Assembly (NCBI RefSeq): GCF_001017175.1
Contig: NZ_LCYG01000035.1
Coordinates: forward strand, 1 to 52,189
Source of the DNA: Microvirga vignae
GTDB taxonomy: Bacteria > Pseudomonadota > Alphaproteobacteria > Rhizobiales > Beijerinckiaceae
Direction: 5' to 3'
Length of the DNA: 52,189 bases
Position 1 is the stretch's first letter. Each line of letters opens with the position of its first letter. The notes under the pieces are model-generated. The model had not been told where the DNA came from. It made no database searches and saw only the letters and a program-made list of their open reading frames with translations. The position numbers and the translations under genes are program-made. Shown here piece by piece: positions 7,988 to 16,811 of the stretch.

Positions 7988-8968
7988 ATGCAGATTCTCA
8001 TTCTCGGAGCGGCCGGCATGGTCGGCCGCAAGCTCACCGAGCGGCTTATCAAGGAAGGCCAGCTGAACGGACAGGCCATCACACGCATGGTCTTGCATGA
8101 TGTGGTGGAGCCCCAAGCACCAAAGGCCTCCTTCGAAATTTCGACGCTCACCTCCGATTTCTCCCAACCGGGTGAGGCGGAGAAGCTTGTGGCGAGCCGG
8201 CCCGACATCATCTTCCATCTCGCCGCCATCGTGTCCGGCGAGGCTGAAGCTGATCTGGAGAAGGGCTACCGGATCAATCTCGATGGAACGCGTTTTCTCT
8301 TCGACGCCATTCGTCATATTGGCGACGGCTATTGTCCGCGCCTCGTTTTCACATCCTCCATCGCCGTCTTCGGTGCCCCGTTCCCGGAGGCGATTGGTGA
8401 TGAATTCTTCCTCACGCCGCTTACGAGCTACGGTACGCAGAAGGCCATTGGTGAGTTGCTGCTGGCTGACTACACGAGGCGCGGGTTCTTCGACGGTATC
8501 GGCATTCGCCTACCCACGATCTGTGTCAGGCCGGGCAGGCCCAACAAGGCGGCCTCGGGCTTTTTCTCGAGCATCATTCGCGAGCCGTTGAGCGGGCAGG
8601 AGGCCGTGTTGCCGGTGCCCGAGGATGTGCGACACGCCCACGCGTCGCCGCGCTCCGCCGTTGGCTTTCTCATGCATGCGGCCAACATCGACACCGCGAA
8701 GATCGGTCCCCGGCGCAATCTGACGATGCCGAGTGTCTCGGTGACCGTAGCGGAGCAGATCGATGCCCTGCGGCGTATTGCAGGCGAGAAGGCGGCGGCG
8801 AGGATCCGCCGTGAGCCCGATCCTGACATCATGCGCATGGTGTCAGGATGGGCGCGCCGCTTCGACGCCAGCCGAGCCGAGAGCCTCGGCTTCCAGGCAG
8901 AGAAGAGCTTCGACGAGATCATCCGCCAGCACATCGAGGACGAGCTCGGCGGCAGGATCGTCAGCTGA
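7988..8968 (+). CDS. denD: NAD-dependent epimerase/dehydratase-family protein, DenD-like D-erythronate dehydrogenase
   Basis: A 326-residue extended SDR. The N-terminal Rossmann motif is GAAGMVGRKLTERL, followed by FHLAAIVSGEAE, FTSSIAVFG and the catalytic pair Y148/K152 (SYGTQK). The sequence closely resembles the DenD family, which oxidises D-erythronate to its 2-keto acid as the first step of tetronate breakdown; close relatives act on other four- or five-carbon acids. The usual partners (a DUF1537 kinase and OtnC/OtnI) are not in the window, so pathway assignment is open. The gene starts 122 bases after the TRAP terminator and may have its own promoter. Confidence 0.75.
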   Translation: MQILILGAAGMVGRKLTERLIKEGQLNGQAITRMVLHDVVEPQAPKASFEISTLTSDFSQPGEAEKLVASRPDIIFHLAAIVSGEAEADLEKGYRINLDGTRFLFDAIRHIGDGYCPRLVFTSSIAVFGAPFPEAIGDEFFLTPLTSYGTQKAIGELLLADYTRRGFFDGIGIRLPTICVRPGRPNKAASGFFSSIIREPLSGQEAVLPVPEDVRHAHASPRSAVGFLMHAANIDTAKIGPRRNLTMPSVSVTVAEQIDALRRIAGEKAAARIRREPDPDIMRMVSGWARRFDASRAESLGFQAEKSFDEIIRQHIEDELGGRIVS

Positions 8969-9016
8969 TGGTTGCAGGGGCAGCGCTATGAAAGGCGCCG
9001 CCAAGCAAGCGTGTCC

Positions 9017-9334
9017 TTAGCAGTTGGTCTGTTGCTTTGTGGTCGTGCCCGTCGCATCGGTCTCTTGCTGTGTGGTAGTCGAGCATCCGACGTTTCCTGT
9101 CGTGCCGACATCCCGATGTTCAATCGTGACATTCTGCTGATCCGGGCCGGAAGCCGCGCCGCCAACGGCGCCACCGACGCCGGCGCCCACCGCTGCCCCA
9201 ACGGGTCCTCCAACTGCGGCGCCAGCCGCGCCACCGGCCGCCGCGCCCGCTGCGGCCCCTCCGGTCTCTGCCATGGCTAGCGTCGGGAATATCAAGGTTA
9301 CCGCAACAAGAGTGGTTTTCATGCTGATACGCAT
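9017..9334 (-). CDS. Small exported glycine-zipper protein
   Basis: 105 residues: a signal peptide (MRISMKTTLVAVTLIFPTLA) cleaved after AMA, then a Gly/Ala block of about 45 residues with repeated GAAAGAAVGGPVGAAVG-type zipper steps, and a polar tail with two Cys (VGCSTTTQQET, KQQTNC). Glycine zippers of this kind form tightly packed helices in membrane-associated envelope proteins. GGAG sits 8 bases before the ATG at 9334; an in-frame ATG four codons later is possible. It is convergent with the DenD-like gene. Function unknown. Confidence 0.75.
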   Translation of the reverse strand: MRISMKTTLVAVTLIFPTLAMAETGGAAAGAAAGGAAGAAVGGPVGAAVGAGVGGAVGGAASGPDQQNVTIEHRDVGTTGNVGCSTTTQQETDATGTTTKQQTNC

Positions 9335-9673
9335 CGGTGCTTCTCCATGTGAGCCAATCGCGGATTGCGTTTCCTGCTTACTTAACGGCAGTTGACCGCA
9401 GAGCGTTTCAGCTTGGCTTGTCCGATGCGAATTGGTGATTCTGACCTTCGATGGAAAGGTCTCCGGCCGATAGTGGCGTATAAGGCTTTTGGGGCCTAAT
9501 CATGGGCATCCTGGCGGGCTCTCCTGGCCTGTAGCGACATCGACCAAGGTTATTGACGTGTTTTTGCGACATTTGCCTTGTGGAAACACGATTCTGACAA
9601 CTTGGAACTTTGTTCCCAAGCACTATGCAGATAATGCTATTCAGTATGCGCATGGCCTCAAAAGGAGTTTCCA
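9335..9673. other. Intergenic region upstream of the HU gene
   Basis: 339 bases between two divergent genes, with no gene-like frame. It must hold both promoters. A TTGACG hexamer near 9556 may be a -35 box for the HU gene. An imperfect palindrome, TTGGAAC with GTTCCCAA near 9602-9620, is visible. AAGGAG at 9660-9665 is the HU ribosome binding site. Confidence 0.4.
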
Positions 9674-10141
9674 GTGGCAAAAGCAGCAACGAAGAAAGCC
9701 CCGGCCCGCAAGGCCGCAGCTACGAAGACCGCAGCAAAGAAGACCACCGCCAAGACGGCTGCCAAGACAGTCGCCAAGAAGCCCGCTAAGGCGGCCGCTT
9801 CCAAGACCACGGCGAAGGCTGCCGTGAAGGCCGTGAAGAAGCCTGCCAAGGGTCCGACGACGAACGGCATCCTCACGCTGCGTCACATCGCTGAGGCACT
9901 GTCTGAAGCGCACGAGCTTCCGAAGCGCCAAGTGAACGAGATGATGACCCAGGTCATCGACTTCATCGCCAAGAGCCTGAAGAAGGGTGAGAAGATCCGC
10001 CTCTCCGGCCTCGGCATCCTGCAGGTTCGCAAGCGCGCTGCTCGCATGGGCCGCAACCCGCAGACCGGCGAACCTGTGAAGATCAAGGCTTCGAAGAAGA
10101 TCGCTTTCCGCGCTGCGAAGGACCTCAAGGAGTCCATCTAA
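9674..10141 (+). CDS. HU-family DNA-binding protein with histone-H1-like tail
   Basis: 155 residues in two parts. Residues 1 to about 60 are a disordered, strongly basic tail made of KKA, AAK and PAK steps, like the C-terminal tail of histone H1. Residues about 62-155 are a complete HU/IHF fold with the signature GRNPQTGEPVKI and the tail FRAAKDLKESI. HU proteins bend and compact DNA as dimers; the tail should add sequence-independent DNA binding. The GTG start is set by AAGGAG 8 bases upstream. A strong hairpin follows the stop. Such tail-HU fusions are known in Alphaproteobacteria and other groups. Confidence 0.9.
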   Translation: MAKAATKKAPARKAAATKTAAKKTTAKTAAKTVAKKPAKAAASKTTAKAAVKAVKKPAKGPTTNGILTLRHIAEALSEAHELPKRQVNEMMTQVIDFIAKSLKKGEKIRLSGLGILQVRKRAARMGRNPQTGEPVKIKASKKIAFRAAKDLKESI

Positions 10142-10151
10142 GCCTCAAGGC

Positions 10152-10180
10152 AGCGGTGCAGCATGACGTGCTGCACCGCT
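10152..10180 (+). terminator. Strong hairpin after the HU gene
   Basis: A perfect 12-bp inverted repeat (AGCGGTGCAGCA at 10152-10163 and TGCTGCACCGCT at 10169-10180) with a 5-base loop, 10 bases after the stop codon. No T run follows, so it may be a weak terminator or an mRNA 3'-end stabiliser. Confidence 0.65.
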
Positions 10181-10509
10181 AACGCCATTTCGGGCCGTTC
10201 CCGCACGCATTATCGCTTCATTGTTTCGGGCAGGCGGCGGCTCAAGGCGGCACTAATCCCTGCTGATCACGTAGCCGAAATCCTACTGGTTATCTCGGCT
10301 TGAAGGTCTAGCGCCCTCGATACCTCAAGCAGATTTTATAACCTCTGACTTCCGAGGGCTGCAGCACTCCCGAACTGGCCTCGATCACTCCCTCGGCCTC
10401 TGAATTTTCCTTAGATATTAAACTCGATTTAGCCGGCTCTATAAGAACGAGCCGCCTGACACCTGCTGAATGAATCGTGCTATATTGCGCCGCAACGGGG
10501 TCGCAGCGG
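10181..10509. other. Intergenic region before the cyclase-YcaO operon
   Basis: About 330 bases with no supported gene. It is somewhat richer in A/T between 10380 and 10490 than the coding sequence around it, which suits a promoter region for the downstream operon. I could not pick out convincing -35 and -10 boxes or an operator. Confidence 0.35.
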
Positions 10510-13500
10510 ATGCCACAGCACGTCCCATCGGCGCAATTGGCGAGTACGGCCGAGAGACGGCAGGTCACTGCGCTCGCGTACGATCTCGTCGGCTCGACCC
10601 GCCTCGCCGAGCGGCTTGATCCGGAGGATATGCACGAACTCCTCCAGGGGTTCCACCGGATGTGCACTGCCGCCGTCGAGGAGTTTGGGGGCAAGGTCAA
10701 CCGGTACATTGGCGATGGCGGGATGGCTTATTTCGGCTATCCCACGACTTATGAGAATGCGGCCGAAAGGGCCATCCAGGCAGGCCTCGCCATCATAGAA
10801 AGATGCGCTCATCTCAGCCCTGCGGGATATGGCGGCAGGATCGCATTGAGCGTCCGTGTCGGCATCGCCACGAGCAGGGTCGTTGCGGGCGACATGGCTG
10901 GGGATCGGGGCTTCGGAACCGATGAGGTTGTTGGCATCGCGCCCCATCTTGCTGCCCGCCTTCAGAGTGCGGCAGCACCGAACTCCGTTTTTGTCAGCGA
11001 AGCGACTCGTCGGCTCGTCGGCACCATGTTCCGCTTCGGTCACCGCCAGGAGCTGCAGCTGGCCGGTTTCTCTCAATTGCAGCAGGCCTGGACCGTCCTG
11101 CGTGCTCGACGGCCGCAAACACGTTTCGAGGGGTTCCATTCACGGGGCGATACCCCCTTTCTCGGAAGGGGTGCCGAACTCGCAGCCATATCGGAACGTT
11201 GGCAACGCGTGCAGAACGGGCAGGGGCAAACGATTCTCCTCACCGGCGATCCCGGCATCGGTAAATCACGCGTCGCAGCCGAAATTCGCGCGATCATGGA
11301 TCACGATGCCGCTCTCGTGCTCAGCTTCCAATGTTCGCCCCTCCATGTGTCGACACCGCTCCATCCAGTTAAGACCTTTCTCGAACGGGCCTTGCTGATG
11401 CGCACAGGACGGCTGCATCATCTGCCGAAGGGGAGGTTGAGCCGCCTTCTTAATCTTCCGGTGCCTCCCATGCCGGATGCAGCTCCTATCCTCATGGGGG
11501 TCCTTTTTCCGCTTCAGGAGGAGAGGGGGGAGGTCGGGCCACAGGACAAAGCGGAGCAGATCAAGGAAGAGACCTTTACGATCCTGATCGAAATCATCGC
11601 GCGTCTGACCGCTCGTGGTCCTCTCCTGATCATCGTCGAGGATGTGCAGTGGATAGATCCGAGTTCGCTGGAGCTGCTGGATCGTCTGATTTCCACAATC
11701 GTGGACCTGCCCGTTCTCCTGATCGCGACGGCGCGTCCAACCTTCACGGCTCTTGAACCGTCGGACACACGGCATCTGACGAGAATTGAGCTCTCGCCCT
11801 TGGCGGAACAGGCGGCAATTGCCCTCGTCCAGCACGTTGCTGGCCCATCTCAAATTCCCAATGCAGAGCTGCTGCGCATTATCGACCGCTCCGAGGGAAA
11901 TCCCTTTTTCCTAGAAGAACTGACGCGAACGTTTCTGGAGCAGAAGGCTACGGCGGATCGGGAGGCAACTACCGGGCAAACAAGCGAACTGCCCATATCG
12001 CTGATGGATGTGCTGGCAGCGCGCCTCGATCAGTCCGGGCCTGGCAAGCAGATTGCACAAGTGGCAAGCGCGATCGGACGAAGGTTTCCGCACAATCTGC
12101 TGCAGGATGCAACGCAACTCGATGAAGAGGAACTCAATGCCGGTCTCGCCCGATTGTACGAACGCGGTGTGATCGCTCCCGAGCACGACGTGCCACAGCA
12201 TTCGTATAGCTTCAGGCATGCTCTCTTGCAGCAATGCGCCTATGACAGCATGGTGAAGGCCACTCGCCAGAAAATCCACCGACGGTTGGCCCATCTTCTG
12301 GAAACAGCCTCCGCCGAGCCCGAAATCCTCGCGCGTCATTTCACCGAGGCCGGCATGCCCCGCGAGGCTATCGTTCAGCTCCAGCTCGCCGGCCAGCGTG
12401 CCGCGTTACGTTCCGCTAATCTCGAGGCCATCAGTCTGCTGCGGCGGGCTCTGTCCCTCTGCAGCGACGTTGAGCCGGGAGAGGAGCAGAACGAGATCGA
12501 ACTCGACATCTGCCTTGCTCTCGGCCCGCTCCTAATTTCCAGTGTTGGCCCTGGCGCCGATGAAGTCCAGGAGCTTTACAGACAGGCCATTGCGCTTTCA
12601 GACAGTCTTCCGACCGATCAACGTCGCTTCACGGCTTATTGGGGATGGTGGCGCACGGCTCCGGATTTCAAAGCCATGCGCGAGCGCGCTGATCAGCTGT
12701 CTGCCATAGTCCAAGATCTTGCCAATCCGCATCTGGCTCTGCAGGCCCACCACTGCCAATGGGCGACGCTCTTCATGTTGGGGGAGCAGGAGCGCTGCTG
12801 CGAGCACATCAAGGAGGGACTTGCTCTCTATGATGTAGTGGAGCATCGGCACGACGCCATCCTTTATGGCGGTCACGACCCGAAGGTCTGTGGTCTGGGC
12901 GAACAGGCGTTGTCCCTTTGGCTACAGGGATTCCCCAGACGTTCTCTGGCTATCATCAAGGCTTGCGCCCGGCACGCTGCAACGCTCGATCACCTTGCCA
13001 GCAAGACCCATTTCGAAGAGGCTGAAATCAATCTCCTTCACTATCGCCACGACGTGGAGGCTGTGAAGGACCGAGCTTCGCGCATGCATCGTTTCGCGGA
13101 GAAACTGAGCTTCCGGGACATTGCTGCGAAGGCAGAGATCTTCGGTGGATGGGCGGCATCGCTGAGCGGCGATCTCGCCGAAGGCGTTGTATCAATCGAG
13201 CGTGGTCTTGAGACCCAGAGGATCATCGGCACGCAGGAGGACTTCCCGGCCTATCTGGAGATGCTTGCAGAAGTCTATGGACTTTCGGGTGAATTTTCCC
13301 GCGGACTTGAGGTGATCGAGGAAGCCATCAGCATCGCGAACGGAACCGGCTTGCGTTACTGGATCGCGGAAATTCTGCGACGGAAGGGCGATCTCCTCTC
13401 CTCCCTTGGTCGAGGGGATGAGGCTCTTCGCTGTTATGACGAGGCTATCGCGGCTGCAGAATCCCAGAATGCGAACGCCCTTCTCCTGCGTTCCGCGACC

Positions 13501-13641
13501 AGCCGGGCGGCTGCTCTCGCAGACACAGATTTGAGGGGGGCGGGCGTTTCACAGCTCGAAACTGCTCTTGCGAGAATACCCGAGGCAACGCCGACACGGG
13601 ACAAAGCTCTGGCGATGGATCTTCTGGGCCGGCTGCGGTGA
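10510..13641 (+). CDS. Class III nucleotide cyclase/AAA ATPase/TPR signalling protein
   Basis: A 1043-residue soluble protein. Residues about 15-190 are a class III adenylate/guanylate cyclase homology domain with both metal aspartates (D25 in YDLVGST, D69 in GDGGMAYFGYP). The Asn of the NxxxR pair is His (APHLAARLQ), so catalysis may be altered. Residues about 220-480 are an AAA/STAND-type ATPase with Walker A GDPGIGKS (246-253) and Walker B LLIIVEDVQW (ending near 379). The rest is helical TPR-like repeat sequence. The usual N-terminal zinc ribbon of this family is missing. The start is uncertain: ATG 10510 or GTG 10477. The stop overlaps the YcaO start (GTGA), which ties this putative sensor to the modification genes. 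Confidence 0.9.
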   Translation: MPQHVPSAQLASTAERRQVTALAYDLVGSTRLAERLDPEDMHELLQGFHRMCTAAVEEFGGKVNRYIGDGGMAYFGYPTTYENAAERAIQAGLAIIERCAHLSPAGYGGRIALSVRVGIATSRVVAGDMAGDRGFGTDEVVGIAPHLAARLQSAAAPNSVFVSEATRRLVGTMFRFGHRQELQLAGFSQLQQAWTVLRARRPQTRFEGFHSRGDTPFLGRGAELAAISERWQRVQNGQGQTILLTGDPGIGKSRVAAEIRAIMDHDAALVLSFQCSPLHVSTPLHPVKTFLERALLMRTGRLHHLPKGRLSRLLNLPVPPMPDAAPILMGVLFPLQEERGEVGPQDKAEQIKEETFTILIEIIARLTARGPLLIIVEDVQWIDPSSLELLDRLISTIVDLPVLLIATARPTFTALEPSDTRHLTRIELSPLAEQAAIALVQHVAGPSQIPNAELLRIIDRSEGNPFFLEELTRTFLEQKATADREATTGQTSELPISLMDVLAARLDQSGPGKQIAQVASAIGRRFPHNLLQDATQLDEEELNAGLARLYERGVIAPEHDVPQHSYSFRHALLQQCAYDSMVKATRQKIHRRLAHLLETASAEPEILARHFTEAGMPREAIVQLQLAGQRAALRSANLEAISLLRRALSLCSDVEPGEEQNEIELDICLALGPLLISSVGPGADEVQELYRQAIALSDSLPTDQRRFTAYWGWWRTAPDFKAMRERADQLSAIVQDLANPHLALQAHHCQWATLFMLGEQERCCEHIKEGLALYDVVEHRHDAILYGGHDPKVCGLGEQALSLWLQGFPRRSLAIIKACARHAATLDHLASKTHFEEAEINLLHYRHDVEAVKDRASRMHRFAEKLSFRDIAAKAEIFGGWAASLSGDLAEGVVSIERGLETQRIIGTQEDFPAYLEMLAEVYGLSGEFSRGLEVIEEAISIANGTGLRYWIAEILRRKGDLLSSLGRGDEALRCYDEAIAAAESQNANALLLRSATSRAAALADTDLRGAGVSQLETALARIPEATPTRDKALAMDLLGRLR

Positions 13642-14921
13642 ATGACATGAGCAAGACCTTCGCCGCGACAGTCGACGAAACCGGAGTTCCTTCCAGGGAG
13701 GCGGCGCTGTCGAAGGTCTACCGGTCAGGAACGCATCGCGCAGTTGAGCCAAAAGAGACCCTGGATCGGTTGCGTCCCTTCTTCGGAGCATTCGGCATCA
13801 CCCGTATCGCGGATATCACGGGCCTCGACTCCATCGGGATTCCGGTTGCGGTCGCTATTCGTCCCGGTTCGCGCTCGAACATCACGTTCCAAGGCAAGGG
13901 GCTGGATCGAACAGCCGCAAGAGTCTCCGCTGTCATGGAATCTATTGAGACCTGTTGTGCGGAGCGCGCATTTGGCCCTCTGGTCTGGGCCTGCGCAAGT
14001 GAGATGCGGCAAGCAGGTCGACAAATCGTGAATTTCAGCCGTCTCAGCTATCGTCTAGGGGCACGTTTCTCGGGGGAAACCCGCATTCTGTGGTTCGAAG
14101 GGCAGCACTTAGCCGGTGGAGGGAGCTGCTGGCTGCCATTCGAGTGCGTTCACACGAATTTCACCCTTCCAGCGCCTGCCGGCAGTGGCTACTTCGTGGC
14201 GAGCACGAATGGCCTCGCATCGGGAAACGACCGCCGTGAAGCGTTCGTCCATAGCCTCTGCGAGCTGATCGAACGTGATGCGCAGGTTCTCTTCTCGCTG
14301 GATTCGAGAGGCATCGACAGTCGGCGCCTCGATCTCACATCGGTTGACGATCCGAATGCAGCGTCTGTGCTGTTACAGATCTCGGAGAGAGGCTTCGTCG
14401 TAGCCGTATGGGATCTAACCACGGATATCGGCATCGCGGCCTTCAAGTGCCACATCATGGAGCGGCATGGTGGTCCAGGCCTCATGCCTTTGCCTGCCGA
14501 AGGGCATGGGTGTCATCCCGACAAGGGAATCGCACTCTTGCGAGCGGTTCTCGAAGCCGTCCAATCCCGCGCCACGATCATCGCGGGCAGCCGGGACGAT
14601 GTGGGGCCCGCTCTCTATACGCGGTTCGATGATATGGCGGATCTGGCCCGCTGGCGTGAACGCCTCGGCTCGGAGGCGGCAGCCTGCAGCTTCGGCAATG
14701 TTCCCCATGCCTACCATGCGACTGTGGACGAGGACATCGAACACATCGTGGAGCGCCTCTGGAGAGCAGGGCTCAACGACGTCATCGTCTCCGACCTTCA
14801 ACCAGACAATTCCATTCCAGCCGCCGTCGTCCGTGTGGTCGTGCCGGGCCTTGAAGGGCCTCTTGGCATTGATGTCGCCCTGGGACACCGCGCCCGCGTT
14901 CAGATGGAGCGGATCTCATGA
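13638..14921 (+). CDS. YcaO-domain protein (ATP-dependent cyclodehydratase/thioamidation family)
   Basis: 427 residues. YcaO enzymes use ATP to activate peptide backbone amides, giving azolines or, with TfuA, thioamides. The ATP-binding set is intact: E101 and E104 (VMESIET, equivalent to the ExxE of E. coli YcaO), N197, E201, H205, E209, E212 and R213 in the segment GNDRREAFVHSLCELIERDA. The C terminus (RARVQMERIS) lacks the proline-rich end seen in azoline-forming partners. No leader-binding (E1-like) domain is fused or nearby. GTG at 13638 overlaps the previous stop; ATG at 13647 is an alternative. The next gene overlaps by ATGA. Target unknown; TfuA linkage favours thioamidation, an inference. 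Confidence 0.93.
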   Translation: MNDMSKTFAATVDETGVPSREAALSKVYRSGTHRAVEPKETLDRLRPFFGAFGITRIADITGLDSIGIPVAVAIRPGSRSNITFQGKGLDRTAARVSAVMESIETCCAERAFGPLVWACASEMRQAGRQIVNFSRLSYRLGARFSGETRILWFEGQHLAGGGSCWLPFECVHTNFTLPAPAGSGYFVASTNGLASGNDRREAFVHSLCELIERDAQVLFSLDSRGIDSRRLDLTSVDDPNAASVLLQISERGFVVAVWDLTTDIGIAAFKCHIMERHGGPGLMPLPAEGHGCHPDKGIALLRAVLEAVQSRATIIAGSRDDVGPALYTRFDDMADLARWRERLGSEAAACSFGNVPHAYHATVDEDIEHIVERLWRAGLNDVIVSDLQPDNSIPAAVVRVVVPGLEGPLGIDVALGHRARVQMERIS

Positions 14922-16300
14922 GCGTGGTTGTATTCTGCGGTCCGACCATCTCGGCTGCGGAGGTTCGTGAACGGATTGACGCGACGTGCCTCCCACCGGC
15001 CAAGCATGGTGATATTCTTCGGGCGGTGGAAATGTCCCCGAAACCGCGCGTGATTGCGATCATCGATGGATCCTTCCGAAATGTTCCGGCCGTGCGGCAC
15101 AAGGAAATTCTCTGGGCTCTGCATCAGGGCACTCACGTTTTCGGTGCAGCCAGCATGGGCGCCTTACGAGCAGCGGAACTCTGCGAATTTGGGATGGTGG
15201 GTATCGGCTCCATCTTTTCCGGGTACCGCTCCGGACAGATCGAGGACGACGATGAGGTGGCGGTGGAGCATGGCCCCCCGGAACTCGGCTTCATGCCGCT
15301 CAACGAAGCGATGGTCGACGTTCGGGCAACCCTTGATGCGGCTTTTCGTGGTGACATCATTGACCAAGCCGCGAAAGATCACCTGATCAATCAGGCGAAA
15401 CAGCTTTTCTATGCAGATCGTGCTTGGCCGGATCTCATCACACTCGCCAGGGCATCGGGATGCGATATCGCGGGACTCGATGCACTGGAGGCGTGGCTCC
15501 CCACAGGGCGTGTCAACCTCAAGCGCAGGGATGCGCTGGAAATGCTGGCAGCAATCCGCGGTTTTCTCGATACGGATCCTCCGCCCTTCGAGCCGAACTT
15601 TACCTTCGAGCGGACGGAGGTCTGGGAGCTCGATTACGAGGCCGCGCATAGTCTTCCACAGCTCATTGGTGGCGCATCCCGTGCGCTTCTCGTGCAGGAC
15701 ATTCTAGACGAGCTCCGGTTGATCCCGGGCGATTATGCACGGGCACAGCGGGAGGCTCTGGCCCGCGCCCTTTCAATCCGAGAAGCGCGCAGACAGGGGA
15801 TCGATCCCGGTTCCGACGAAAAGGAGAAGGCGCTCCGAACATGGCTTCGCGAGCGTCGCGCAGGATTGCAGCGGGCTCTCGAAGACAACCGGCTTGGTGA
15901 TGCGGAGTTGGAGAATTTCCTCAGCGAGGAGGCGCTCGTCCACTGGACGGAAACAGCGTTGGAGCAAGCCGTTCAAAACAATCTTCTCAACACGCTGCGC
16001 TCCCGTGGATGGCTTGCTGCTCTCATCGAGCGTGCCGAGGCAAAGCAGCTCGCTCTTCGTGCGCTGGGCAAAGAAGGAGCAACGACGCAAACAAGCGGCA
16101 TATCCCCCACCGCTCTGCTCGGCTGGTTCTGGCGGCAGACGTTCCCTGGACAGATTCAGACGGCGTCCTCAGAGACACTGGCGCAAAAGATGGGGTTTTC
16201 TGACGTATCCGAGATGAATAGAGCGCTTCTTCGGGAGTATCTCTTTCGCAAATACAGCGAAGAGCATTGTATTCCAATAAGGAGTAGCGGCTTGACTTGA
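14918..16300 (+). CDS. TfuA-like protein with long C-terminal extension
   Basis: 460 residues. The first about 200 carry the TfuA core domain: IAIIDGSFRNVPAVRHKEIL (H61), GTHVFGAASMGALRAAEL (S79) and FSGYRSGQIEDDDEVA. TfuA proteins partner YcaO enzymes and are needed for trifolitoxin maturation and, in methanogens, for McrA thioglycine formation, probably by helping deliver sulfide. Standalone bacterial TfuA proteins are commonly near 200-250 residues, so the further 250 residues of charged helical sequence (residues 210-460) are notable; I do not recognise a domain in them. The start overlaps the YcaO stop by ATGA. The pair is probably made in equal amounts. Confidence 0.9.
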   Translation: MSVVVFCGPTISAAEVRERIDATCLPPAKHGDILRAVEMSPKPRVIAIIDGSFRNVPAVRHKEILWALHQGTHVFGAASMGALRAAELCEFGMVGIGSIFSGYRSGQIEDDDEVAVEHGPPELGFMPLNEAMVDVRATLDAAFRGDIIDQAAKDHLINQAKQLFYADRAWPDLITLARASGCDIAGLDALEAWLPTGRVNLKRRDALEMLAAIRGFLDTDPPPFEPNFTFERTEVWELDYEAAHSLPQLIGGASRALLVQDILDELRLIPGDYARAQREALARALSIREARRQGIDPGSDEKEKALRTWLRERRAGLQRALEDNRLGDAELENFLSEEALVHWTETALEQAVQNNLLNTLRSRGWLAALIERAEAKQLALRALGKEGATTQTSGISPTALLGWFWRQTFPGQIQTASSETLAQKMGFSDVSEMNRALLREYLFRKYSEEHCIPIRSSGLT

Positions 16301-16344
16301 GGTTGATCTTAACCTGACATAGTCGAGCAGCAGGAGAGGCGCCA

Positions 16345-16794
16345 ATGACCAACTTGGTCGAAGTCACCCGGAGCAGACCTGTCCCAGCGAGCTACCAGTA
16401 CAGCCCTGCACGCATCACGCTCTATGGCGTTCCCATCTTGGCACTGGAACTAGGTGACCAGGGAACGATCATCTGTACTCCTGATCCTCCCCATCCAGAC
16501 CAGACATTGGCTCTGATCTATGGCTTCTGTTACCAGGGGCATTGCTATTCCCTTCCTGAGCCGGTGATCGTCCTCGTCCAAGGGGTTGGAAGAGCTGCGG
16601 ATGGCTGCGGATGGGAGAACCAGGACTACTTTGCCTGGGATGTCGACAAGTCCAACCAAACCATCCAGCTCCAAGCTCGCGGGGACTCGTTCGAGGAATT
16701 GATCCTCAATCGCAACCTCAACACCACGAAGCAGCCGATCGCCTATTCGATTGCTCATCAAATGGCACATCGGGGCGGGAAGCTTTCCGAATAA
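16345..16794 (+). CDS. Unrecognised 149-residue protein in the YcaO/TfuA operon
   Basis: A 149-residue protein without signal peptide or membrane helix. AGGAGAGG lies just before the ATG, 44 bases after the tfuA-like stop, so it is probably in the same operon. It has four Cys, two of them close together (GFCYQGHCYS, residues about 60-70), and one in a Gly-rich patch (ADGCGWENQDY). I do not recognise the family. It could be a substrate of the YcaO/TfuA pair or an accessory protein; nothing in the sequence decides. It lacks the double-Gly leader of classic RiPP precursors and is long for one. Confidence 0.75.
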   Translation: MTNLVEVTRSRPVPASYQYSPARITLYGVPILALELGDQGTIICTPDPPHPDQTLALIYGFCYQGHCYSLPEPVIVLVQGVGRAADGCGWENQDYFAWDVDKSNQTIQLQARGDSFEELILNRNLNTTKQPIAYSIAHQMAHRGGKLSE

Positions 16795-16811
16795 TTCGTG
16801 GGGATGCTGCG

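Noticed and set aside
9603..9635. Possible EcfG stress promoter (GGAAC) before the HU gene
   Set aside because: No CGTT-like -10 at the right spacing; the match is only GGAAC.
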